Origin: an archaeon
Lineage (GTDB): Archaea; Thermoproteota; Nitrososphaeria; Nitrososphaerales; Gagatemarchaeaceae
Length of the DNA: 64,000 bases
Assembly (NCBI GenBank): GCA_021786575.1
Contig: JAJYMY010000001.1
Location: forward strand, 1 to 64,000
Reading direction: 5' to 3'
Part shown: piece by piece, positions 43,608 to 50,099 of the stretch
Layout of the letters: every line of letters starts with the position of its first letter
Position numbering within the stretch: the stretch's first letter is position 1
Position numbers and translations under genes: made by a program
The notes under the pieces: model-generated
The model's database searches: none
Told to the model about the DNA's origin: nothing
What the model saw: the letters and a program-made list of their open reading frames with translations, nothing else

Positions 43608-44776
43608 TAGTGGACCACCCCAAGGGATACCAGCACCATGGTTAGGAAGATATTGGCAAAAGAGATTGCTAGAAGCTTCACCCACCCTGCTCTGAGGAGC
43701 ATGTCGATCCTTAGCCTGGGCATGATGCTTCGCGGGAGCATGAGGAAGACGTCCACGATGGTGACCTTCACCAAGAACCAAACCACTGGAGGAACGGGGG
43801 CGGGACCCAGCCAGCCACCCAGAAAGAAGGTAGTGAAGAGCCCGGCCATAACATACATCCTCGTGAAGTTCGCCAGTTGGAAGCTCCCGAAGAGCATGCT
43901 CGAATACTCCGTCTGCCACCCGGCCACTAGCTCGCTGTCCGCCTCGGGAAGGTCGAATGGGATTCTCTCGAGCTCCGCCAGGGCCCCTATGTAGAACACC
44001 ACAGCGGCCAGGAACTCCGGGACAATGTACCATATCCCCGTCTGGGCGTTGACGATATCCATGAGATTGAGGGATCCCGCCAGGACGACCACGCCGACTA
44101 GCGACAATACCATCGGTATCTCGTAGGCGACCAGCTGATGGAGGGCTCTCAGTCCCCCTAAGAAGGGGAACTTGCTGTTGCTGGCCCATCCAGCTACGAG
44201 GACCACCAGCGGGGTGAAGCCCAGTATGGCGAAGACAAGAACCGCACCGACCGGAGGATCTGCGATGAAGACCGTGGGGGAGAGCGGGAGCAGTGCCACC
44301 AGAGCCCCGGCCACAGCCATAAGGGCTAGCGGGACCGCCAAGAATGTGGCTCTGTCCACCCCGTTGGGGATTACCATTTCCTTGAACGCGAGCTTGAGGA
44401 AGTCAGCCACGTTTTGGAGTATCCCTTCGAACCTCCCCGCGTACATAGGACCGGTCCTGAGCTGGATTTTTGCTGTCATCTTCCTCTCGACCCACCCCAT
44501 CAAGATGGTACCGTAGATGGCGACGAAAGAGAAGCCGGGAAAGATCGCGAGAGCGAAGATGGTTTTGAGAGGCTCGGTGGAGAGGAGGCGAAAGACGAAG
44601 GCGACGACGAGCCCCGGGTTGCTAGCTATCCTGACGAAGTCGACGGGGAGGTGGAGATAGGTACCAACCACATAGTAGAGCGGAAGACCCACCAATGCGA
44701 GGATAAGCAGGACGAAGAGCACTACGACGACTATCCGCTTGATGAAGCCTGTGAAGTTCACGATAGGCTTCGACAT
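43607..44776 (-). CDS. nuoH: Complex I-like subunit H
   Basis: 389 residues, about eight membrane helices. It has MGWVERKMTAKIQLRTGPMYAG, LYLGALAELERIPFDLPEADSELVAG (residues of the quinone chamber) and PRSIMPRLRIDMLLRAGWVKLL-like endings. It joins the hydrophilic arm to the membrane arm. It is the first gene of the operon seen here. NuoA-D are not adjacent upstream. Confidence 0.93.
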   Translation of the reverse strand: MSKPIVNFTGFIKRIVVVVLFVLLILALVGLPLYYVVGTYLHLPVDFVRIASNPGLVVAFVFRLLSTEPLKTIFALAIFPGFSFVAIYGTILMGWVERKMTAKIQLRTGPMYAGRFEGILQNVADFLKLAFKEMVIPNGVDRATFLAVPLALMAVAGALVALLPLSPTVFIADPPVGAVLVFAILGFTPLVVLVAGWASNSKFPFLGGLRALHQLVAYEIPMVLSLVGVVVLAGSLNLMDIVNAQTGIWYIVPEFLAAVVFYIGALAELERIPFDLPEADSELVAGWQTEYSSMLFGSFQLANFTRMYVMAGLFTTFFLGGWLGPAPVPPVVWFLVKVTIVDVFLMLPRSIMPRLRIDMLLRAGWVKLLAISFANIFLTMVLVSLGVVH

Positions 44777-44808
44777 GGCTCTTTTCCATGTTCGCGGCCC
44801 GATTTACC

Positions 44809-44817
44809 CTTTAAAAG
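44809..44817 (-). promoter_or_regulatory. TATA box of the nuoH operon
   Basis: The minus strand reads CTTTTAAAG, about 33 bases before the nuoH ATG (44776). Its position predicts a short leader. It sits between aIF1 (stop at 44843) and nuoH. Confidence 0.55.
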
Positions 44818-44842
44818 GTTGAACGGCGGGACGGGATAAGAT

Positions 44843-45139
44843 TCAGATTATTTCGATGGCGCTTTCGGAGAACCCGTTCTCCTTGAGCATCTTCGCCGCG
44901 CTCTCCCTGTGGTCTCCCTGAAGTATCATTATGCCATCTTTGACCGTGCCGCCGGTCGCCAACGCCCTCTTCATTTTGGAGTTCAGTTCGTGTAAGTCCT
45001 TGTCGCTCATCTTAATCCCCTCAATCACGGTCGTCGGCTTGCCGAATCGCCTCATCTCCATCCTTATCTTCACCCTCGCCTCTTCCCGGTCAAGTTCGGC
45101 GAGAATGTCGTCGAATCCCTCGTTTTGGTCCTTGCTCAC
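44843..45139 (-). CDS. Translation initiation factor aIF1 (SUI1)
   Basis: 98 residues with the SUI1 pattern: KPTTVIEGIKMSDKDLHELNSKMKRALATGGTVKDGIMILQGDHRE. It ends in a conserved helix-strand KENGFSESAIEII. aIF1 guards start-codon choice on the small ribosomal subunit. That is of interest here because several genes in the window seem to use near-cognate start codons. It is probably a single-gene unit upstream of nuo. Confidence 0.92.
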   Translation of the reverse strand: MSKDQNEGFDDILAELDREEARVKIRMEMRRFGKPTTVIEGIKMSDKDLHELNSKMKRALATGGTVKDGIMILQGDHRESAAKMLKENGFSESAIEII

Positions 45140-45222
45140 TGCTACTGGATTTCAGACCCTCTCAGGGGCTATTTAGGTTTGGCCGCGGCGCTTAAAGGGG
45201 GCAGCCAAGGAGCCGCGAAAGT

Positions 45223-45328
45223 GGGCCCGTAGCTCAGAGCACGCGCGAGAAGTTCGGTTAGAGCGACCGGCTCATAGGAGCCGCTCGGGGTGACCGGTCG
45301 GTCGGGTGTTCAAATCGCCCCGGGCCCA
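45223..45328 (+). tRNA. tRNA with CAU anticodon (Ile2 or elongator Met), two introns
   Basis: Acceptor GGGCCCG pairs with CGGGCCC (45321-45327), discriminator A. D-stem GCUC/GAGC, T-arm GGGUG-UUCAAAU-CGCCC. Intron 1 (45238-45252, 15 nt) lies in the D-loop after A14-G15. Intron 2 (45277-45292, 16 nt) is at the canonical 37/38 site. Splicing both gives an anticodon loop CUCAUAA. The Ile-type acceptor GGGCCCG and the absence of initiator features suggest tRNA-Ile2 (modified C34), but elongator Met cannot be excluded. Confidence 0.83.
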
Positions 45329-45667
45329 TAACCTTCTTGCCCTTAGAGGAAACTCTTGATTTGGAGGTCGAAGGTCAGGACTATGACCCAGGAAACCAGA
45401 CGGAGCGGGAGTCGAAAAGGCACTGGTGAGCCATGGAGAAGCCAATGTGGGTCGCGGGAAGGGGTTCACGCCTACTTGGGCGACGTTGAACCTCTGCTGC
45501 GGGCGCTCCCAAAGGGGCTCCAAGAGCTTTCCGCCCTGCCGAGGTCGAAACGCGGCGCGCCGTTGGCGAACAGGGACACGGCATGGAGCGCCGTGCGTCG
45601 TACAGACTGGGAGACAAATGATATACAGCCACGAAGGTCGCCAGCCGACCGTCGGCAAGGCGCTACT
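45329..45667. other. Intergenic, no gene seen
   Basis: About 340 bases between a tRNA and the SnoaL-like gene. Open frames on both strands are GC-skewed and without motifs. Nothing is supported. Confidence 0.45.
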
Positions 45668-46111
45668 TTACTGGGTCTGGAGCGACCAGTCTGGATACCG
45701 GCTGAGGTGCTCGTGGGCGATCCTCCATCCTCTGGACGTCTTTACAAGCACCATTGTCACCCTGACCCTGCCGCTGACTGGGGACCCCTCGAAGGAGTAG
45801 TCGTTGACGAATATTCCCCTATAAGTGAGGTAGAAGGTCGCCACAGCAGCATCCCGGAAGTTGTCAATCCGGAGGTCATCAATAGCGTAGGTGTAGTCTG
45901 TGATGTTGGCGAAGGCGGCTTGTTCGTAGACGAAGGCCTCGTCCGAGTTCTGGCGTGTGTAGGGTGGGTTTTCGTCAAACTTTGTGAAGGAGTCGCTTGA
46001 TGAGTGGAAGTCTGCGAGGGCTGTTAGGTCCTTGTTCTTCCCAGCTTCATAGAAAGCGCGAATGATCCGCTCGACCTCTTCCCTCTCCTGATCCGGAGCA
46101 TGCTGTCCCAT
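45668..46111 (-). CDS. SnoaL/NTF2-like fold protein
   Basis: 147 residues. REEVERIIRAFYEAGKNKDLTALADFHSSSDSFTKFDENPP at the start and a closing VRVTMVLVKTSRGWRIAHEHLSRYP are typical of the SnoaL-like/DUF4440 NTF2-like fold. These fold into a cone used for small-molecule binding, often as hydrolase or isomerase domains. Function cannot be inferred. It is monocistronic, facing the tRNA pair. Confidence 0.78.
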   Translation of the reverse strand: MGQHAPDQEREEVERIIRAFYEAGKNKDLTALADFHSSSDSFTKFDENPPYTRQNSDEAFVYEQAAFANITDYTYAIDDLRIDNFRDAAVATFYLTYRGIFVNDYSFEGSPVSGRVRVTMVLVKTSRGWRIAHEHLSRYPDWSLQTQ

Positions 46112-46180
46112 CTGTATAATGGCCCCGTATGCGGGGGGTAAACAATGTTTTTCAGCCCATGTTCTTGCCCGTTGAAATGC

Positions 46181-46276
46181 GGCGACGTAGCTCAGAGGTC
46201 TCGATGAGACCGGGGAGCGTGGTAGAGCAATTGGCTGTTAACCAATTGGCCGTCGGTTCGAGTCCGACCGTCGCCG
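46181..46276 (+). tRNA. tRNA-Asn(GUU) with a D-loop intron
   Basis: Acceptor GGCGACG pairs with CGUCGCC (46269-46275), discriminator G. D-stem GCUC/GAGC, anticodon loop CUGUUAA (anticodon GUU), T-arm GUCGG-UUCGAGU-CCGAC. A 22-nt intron (46196-46217) follows A14-G15. It folds as a perfect hairpin GGUCUC-GAU-GAGACC flanked by an AGA bulge and a GAG bulge. No intron is in the anticodon loop. Confidence 0.87.
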
Positions 46277-46278
46277 CT
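46265..46278 (+). repeat. 14-bp repeat, tRNA-Asn copy
   Basis: CGACCGTCGCCGCT, the 3' end of tRNA-Asn, recurs at 47451-47464 in the same orientation, 1.2 kb downstream. Confidence 0.7.
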
Positions 46279-46399
46279 GAATTATCTTATAATGGGCGCC
46301 GATTGTTAATCTGATGCCTGAATCAAGCTCGTTTTCCAATCCTCGTCTTGAAAGATTAGCGTCAGCTAGCGATCCCAGAGAGGAAGCCTATAGGCTCAA

Positions 46400-46411
46400 T
46401 GCCCCGGCCGG
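46400..46411 (+). repeat. Third copy of the tRNA-Glu 3'-end 12-mer
   Basis: TGCCCCGGCCGG, identical to 10139-10150 and 23929-23940. Here it lies between tRNA-Asn and the metallo-hydrolase-like gene. It could be an old attachment remnant or chance. Confidence 0.4.
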
Positions 46412-46528
46412 TACTCGGTCACCCATATGGGTGCTCGGGTACACGTCGGCGTCGAGCTTTCCTACCGGCCGTGCTTGCCATACGGCAACATCACATCGGT
46501 TTAAGCGCCTGATGACCTCACAAACCTT

Positions 46529-47206
46529 ATGCCCCTCGTGCCGCCTGGAGGCGAGGTGATAGGAACCATGTTCACACCCATAAGAGAGGGGGCATTCAGG
46601 TGGTCCACGCCTGATCCCGCAGACGACTGGATGATGGTGGGCCATCTCTTCGTCAGGGACACGGGCGTCGTGTTTGTCGACCCGCCAATGGTTCCCGGAC
46701 TCCTCGAAGCAGCACGCAGACTGGGCGAGTTCGAGGCAGTGCTGCTGACGGAGCAGAACCATACGAGAGCGGCGCGATTCATCGCGAAGAGGGCGGGCAT
46801 CCCGGTCTATCTTCCCGAGTCAGTTCCGGAGGCTGTGGAGCCATGGGAGGCTGCCAGAGTGAAGGAGATAGGTGATCCCAAAGTCTACGAGGCAGGCAAC
46901 GTCTTGGGATTCCAGGCGTACAAGTTCGGAGAAGACTACGCCCTTCTGTCAGATAGGAAGGAGCTCTTGGTAGGAGATAACGCGCGGGGGGACGACAAGG
47001 GAAAGGTGTTGATGTTTCCGGAATGGTTCAATCTGTATTCTCCCGGTCCCCCGTACCCGGCCCCCGAAGACATCTCTCAAGGCTTCAGGAACAAACTAAG
47101 GAACCAGTTCAAGGAGATAGCCAGGACCACGGGAGCGACATCTCTTCTGGCATCTCATGACTACGACATAATCGGGACCCTACAAGAGCGAGTTAGCGAG
47201 CTTTAG
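46529..47206 (+). CDS. Degenerate metallo-beta-lactamase-fold protein
   Basis: 225 residues. The strand order GHLFVRDTGVVFVDPPM, EAVLLTEQNHTRAARFIAKRAGIPVYLP and ELLVGDNARG follows the metallo-beta-lactamase fold, but the HxHxDH zinc motif is reduced to TEQNHTRAA. Catalysis by the usual mechanism therefore looks unlikely. A TATA-like TTTAAG near 46499 suggests a leaderless message from ATG 46529; ATG 46568 is an alternative. It lies between two tRNA-Asn 3'-end copies. Confidence 0.62.
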   Translation: MPLVPPGGEVIGTMFTPIREGAFRWSTPDPADDWMMVGHLFVRDTGVVFVDPPMVPGLLEAARRLGEFEAVLLTEQNHTRAARFIAKRAGIPVYLPESVPEAVEPWEAARVKEIGDPKVYEAGNVLGFQAYKFGEDYALLSDRKELLVGDNARGDDKGKVLMFPEWFNLYSPGPPYPAPEDISQGFRNKLRNQFKEIARTTGATSLLASHDYDIIGTLQERVSEL

Positions 47207-47260
47207 GATTCCTCTAACGAGACCCTATCTCTGCATCGTTGCGTGTATGCCAAAATCTGA

Positions 47261-47281
47261 CCCGGCCGGGATTCGAACCCG
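47261..47281 (-). repeat. tRNA-like 3'-end fragment (T-arm and acceptor)
   Basis: On the minus strand a T-arm (UCGGG-UUCGAAU-CCCGG) and a 3' acceptor strand CCGGGUC lie at about 47257-47284. 21 of these bases equal the same part of tRNA-Glu (23932-23952). I could not find a matching 5' acceptor or a D-arm with GG within 150 bases, so I treat this as a fragment, not a gene. Confidence 0.6.
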
Positions 47282-47450
47282 ATACGCAGATCCTCAATCC
47301 AAGGCCATGCGAACGTGATCCGTTCCCTCAAGTCAGTGGTTCTCAAATCCGAAGGCGCTGATGGCAGGACTATGAACTCGAAGGTGCATTCACAATCCAA
47401 GACTCAAATCGAATTCGGGTCCACTTCTGGCACGGTACACCGGACGGCGA

Positions 47451-47464
47451 CGACCGTCGCCGCT
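47451..47464 (+). repeat. 14-bp repeat, second copy of tRNA-Asn 3' end
   Basis: Identical to 46265-46278. The 5' acceptor strand GGCGACG lies immediately before it (47446-47452, overlapping by two bases), as if the body of a tRNA-Asn had been deleted. Confidence 0.6.
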
Positions 47465-47761
47465 CCAAATACCTAAGAATGGACTCCGTTAGACGATGGG
47501 AGTCGTATCATCATTGTTTTGAAGGATCTCCCAAGAGACGTAAGAGAACTGGCGCGCTGTTTGACTGCGATGGTTCGCCTACATAGGGCAAGGCCCAGCC
47601 TGATACGCTATTCGTGCTAGACTCGGCTACGGGCGGGCGAAAGCCGTAAAATCGAACCACACGAGCCTAGCCGTACGCACGAGCCCACACCCTACAGGCG
47701 CTCCGGCTCCAGGAGGGTCAGGAGACACACCAGGACGTTCGGATTCCTGCTTTACCAATCT

Positions 47762-48763
47762 ATGTATGTGCCCATCTACCTCTTCAAGGCGCTCTACAGG
47801 CAGCTGTTCATACTTGTTGGGATGTTCGGCCTGGGAGCCGTGATATTCTCATACTACAACGGCCTGCCGCCTCTGGGCGCCCTCCTCGCCTCAGTGTCGA
47901 CGATTACCACCATTGGAATATACGTGCCGAACAACGGCAACTTCTTCACCATCAATCAGACCGAGGAGGTGCTCCTAATCCTGATGATCGTAGTCTCGGT
48001 CGGGGCGGCTGCTTCGCTTCTACAGGGGACGGTGAACGCGGTGGTCAATGGTGATCTCGCGAGAGGGGAGGCGGAAAAGAGCCTCATCAAGAAGATGAAG
48101 AAGCAAGTGATAATATTCGGATACGCCCAACTAGGAAGATACGTCGCAGAGAAGCTCGGTGAGCTCGGAATCGATTACGTGGTGATAACGCACGACCCCG
48201 CCGTCCATGATGCGCTTGTCAAGAAGAAGGCACAGGTGGTCCTGCAGCTTGAAAACAGGCCGATCGTCGCTTTAAAGGAAGCAGGCATAGGTGAGGCGTC
48301 GGCCCTAATCGCAGCACACGATAAGGACCCAGAGAACATCCTCATGATGCTCAGCGCACGGAGGCTACGACCAGACATCAGGATAATCTCGGTCATCCAC
48401 GACGAGCAGCTGACTGAGACCGCCAAGAACGCGGGCGCAGATGTAGTGGTCCCGTCATCCATTTCGGTGGGACACCTGCTGGCGCTCTCGGCTGTCACTC
48501 GAGACTTGGTCGGGATTGTCTTCTCTGAGAGGGTCGGGACGAAGGAGATCGCCCAGTTCTCAGTCTTCAAGACATCCAAGTTGATTGGGAAGAAGCTGCC
48601 GGAGCTTACCAACCTCGCCCACGTGATAGGGGTGGTAAGAGGCGGTAATCTGATACAGAACGTGTTCGATCCAAGTCTGACCATCAAAGAGGACGATACG
48701 CTCCTCCTTTTTGGGGACCCCGCCGGGCTCCACGAGCTGGAAGCGGAGGCGGAGGCCCTTTAG
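47762..48763 (+). CDS. Potassium channel/TrkA-like protein with RCK domains
   Basis: 333 residues. The first 105 hold two membrane helices and a pore loop, ASVSTITTIGIYVPNNG. The usual TVGYGD filter is replaced by TIGIYVP. An RCK-N domain follows (KKQVIIFGYAQLGRYVAEKLGELGIDYVVIT, Rossmann-like with a variant glycine motif) and then an RCK-C domain (AQFSVFKTSKLIGKKLPEL to the end). The layout is that of MthK-type channels gated by cytoplasmic ligands. The unusual filter makes ion selectivity uncertain. Confidence 0.82.
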   Translation: MYVPIYLFKALYRQLFILVGMFGLGAVIFSYYNGLPPLGALLASVSTITTIGIYVPNNGNFFTINQTEEVLLILMIVVSVGAAASLLQGTVNAVVNGDLARGEAEKSLIKKMKKQVIIFGYAQLGRYVAEKLGELGIDYVVITHDPAVHDALVKKKAQVVLQLENRPIVALKEAGIGEASALIAAHDKDPENILMMLSARRLRPDIRIISVIHDEQLTETAKNAGADVVVPSSISVGHLLALSAVTRDLVGIVFSERVGTKEIAQFSVFKTSKLIGKKLPELTNLAHVIGVVRGGNLIQNVFDPSLTIKEDDTLLLFGDPAGLHELEAEAEAL

Positions 48764-48784
48764 CGGGCCGGCACAGGGAATGAA

Positions 48785-49825
48785 TCAGCGGACGTAGAGT
48801 GCGGAGAACTTCGTGAACGCATCTTCGAAGCGCATTGGTTTCGGCGGGGACTTAAACCCATAGGCGCAGATTTCCCCGACAGTCCCGAGCTTCCCGACTT
48901 TCATGCACTTGTACGTCGCCCTCACCACGTCAAAGAGGACGTTCCCTGCGTTCGCGCCGTCAGAGGAGCGGAGATACACGTCTACGGTCACCCCGCTCTC
49001 CATGAAGGTACTCCCCTGGAACCAGAAGTAGCTCGTCCTGTCGTTTCCCATATAGTCGACGTAGTCGGTCGTCCCGGCTATCGTCTCGAACTTGTATGGA
49101 ACCTCCTCGGCCACGGAAGACGTCTTCATCTCCCTCTTGGCCATCTTAATCCCTTCATCGATGGTGTTCAGCGTCTCCGAGCCACCTCCAACGTCGAGCT
49201 GGTAGCTTTTTGCGACCTTGATGCCACGCTTCACCATCAGCCCAAGGAGACCTTTGTGGAATATCGTACCTCCGAACTGGCTCATCAGGTCGTCACCCAC
49301 AAGGGGGAGCTTAGCTCTCTGGAAGTCAGCGACCAGTTTGTTGCTCTTCAGGGACAAGCTGGGGGTGCAGTTGATGAAGCCGCAGCCTGCGCGTAGCGCC
49401 GCCCTGGCGTATTCTTCTGTGGAGGAGCCGCTGCCTGAGGAGATGGCATTGACCAAGATGTCCGCCCCCGATTCTTCAAGCGATTTGGACACGTCGTCCA
49501 AGCTCGTCTTCTCCAGCCTTACCCCCCTTAGGTGCGGCGCCAAGTCCCCCCTCGATAAGCCGCTCTTCACGGTCACCTTGCTTTTAGGCATCGAGACGTA
49601 CTTCTTGGCGACGTTGGGGGGAGCGAACACGGCCTTGGAGAGATCAAAGCCCACCTTCCTAGCGTCGATGTCGAAAGCTGCAACCACCTGCATATCCCTG
49701 GGCTTGAACCCGGCCACGTTCGGGTGCCATAGTCCCTTTCTCTCGTCGCCTGAGTAGAACTTCAGGCCCTGGACGAGGACTGAAGCACAGTTCCCCACCC
49801 CGGCCAGCGCCAGCTTGATGGTCAA
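48785..49825 (-). CDS. ino1: Myo-inositol-1-phosphate synthase
   Basis: 346 residues. The Rossmann start IKLALAGVGNCASVLVQGLKFY, the GDDLMSQFGGTIFHKGLLGLMVKRG catalytic region and SEVLNTIDEG-like GGGSETLNTIDEGIKMAKREM are hallmarks of archaeal INO1. It turns glucose 6-phosphate into L-myo-inositol 1-phosphate for archaeal lipid head groups or compatible solutes, using NAD as internal cofactor. It follows a small membrane protein gene by 6 bases. Confidence 0.92.
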   Translation of the reverse strand: MTIKLALAGVGNCASVLVQGLKFYSGDERKGLWHPNVAGFKPRDMQVVAAFDIDARKVGFDLSKAVFAPPNVAKKYVSMPKSKVTVKSGLSRGDLAPHLRGVRLEKTSLDDVSKSLEESGADILVNAISSGSGSSTEEYARAALRAGCGFINCTPSLSLKSNKLVADFQRAKLPLVGDDLMSQFGGTIFHKGLLGLMVKRGIKVAKSYQLDVGGGSETLNTIDEGIKMAKREMKTSSVAEEVPYKFETIAGTTDYVDYMGNDRTSYFWFQGSTFMESGVTVDVYLRSSDGANAGNVLFDVVRATYKCMKVGKLGTVGEICAYGFKSPPKPMRFEDAFTKFSALYVR

Positions 49826-49831
49826 TCTATC

Positions 49832-50041
49832 TCACTTGAACTTTGAGAACGCCGCAAGGATTCCTACGACAGAGAGGACCATGCCGAGAGAATAGTTGAT
49901 GACGACTATCTCTACCGCCTGTCCGGGAACCCCAGCGTTGACGTAAGTGTAGTAGGTCAGCAATATACCGAACGCGAGTACGATGAGGCCCATCAGCCTG
50001 ACCAGGGCGTCCACCCTGGACTGCTGCGCTTCGAAGGTCAA
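49832..50041 (-). CDS. Small two-helix membrane protein beside ino1
   Basis: 69 residues: a polar start, a helix VRLMGLIVLAFGILLTYYTYV and a second EIVVINYSLGMVLSVVGILAAFSKF. The layout resembles conserved small proteins next to inositol-phosphate synthase genes in archaea, but I do not know a function. It is probably translated with ino1. Confidence 0.65.
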   Translation of the reverse strand: MTFEAQQSRVDALVRLMGLIVLAFGILLTYYTYVNAGVPGQAVEIVVINYSLGMVLSVVGILAAFSKFK

Positions 50042-50099
50042 CGGTCTGTGCCGGCAGCGGGGGGAGGGTATTTTAGCGATTCTTCCTTCCTGAAGTAGG

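Larger units (their letters stand above)
47207..47761. other. Intergenic stretch with tRNA fragments
   Basis: No protein gene is seen. It holds a tRNA 3'-end fragment (47261-47281), a short juxtaposition of tRNA-Asn acceptor strands (47446-47464), and GC-rich sequence before the channel gene. Confidence 0.5.

Noticed and set aside
34160-45139. One single operon from aIF1 through Nuo to the A-ATPase
   Set aside because: TATA boxes upstream of nuoH (44809-44817) and atpK (34420-34428) indicate separate transcription units.
45331-45667. Overlapping open frames on both strands after the CAU tRNA
   Set aside because: They are GC-driven and low in motif content, with no agreed start or family feature.
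23932-47281. Direct repeat of 21 bases between tRNA-Glu (23932-23952) and the fragment at 47261-47281, as borders of a large element
   Set aside because: The interval holds the A-ATPase and Nuo operons, which are core genes. The shared bases are the T-arm and acceptor of a tRNA, where similarity is expected.
47261-47420. A complete tRNA on the minus strand at 47.26-47.42 kb
   Set aside because: The T-arm and 3' acceptor are clear, but no D-arm with GG and no matching 5' acceptor was found; GACCCGA at about 47412-47418 pairs only partly.
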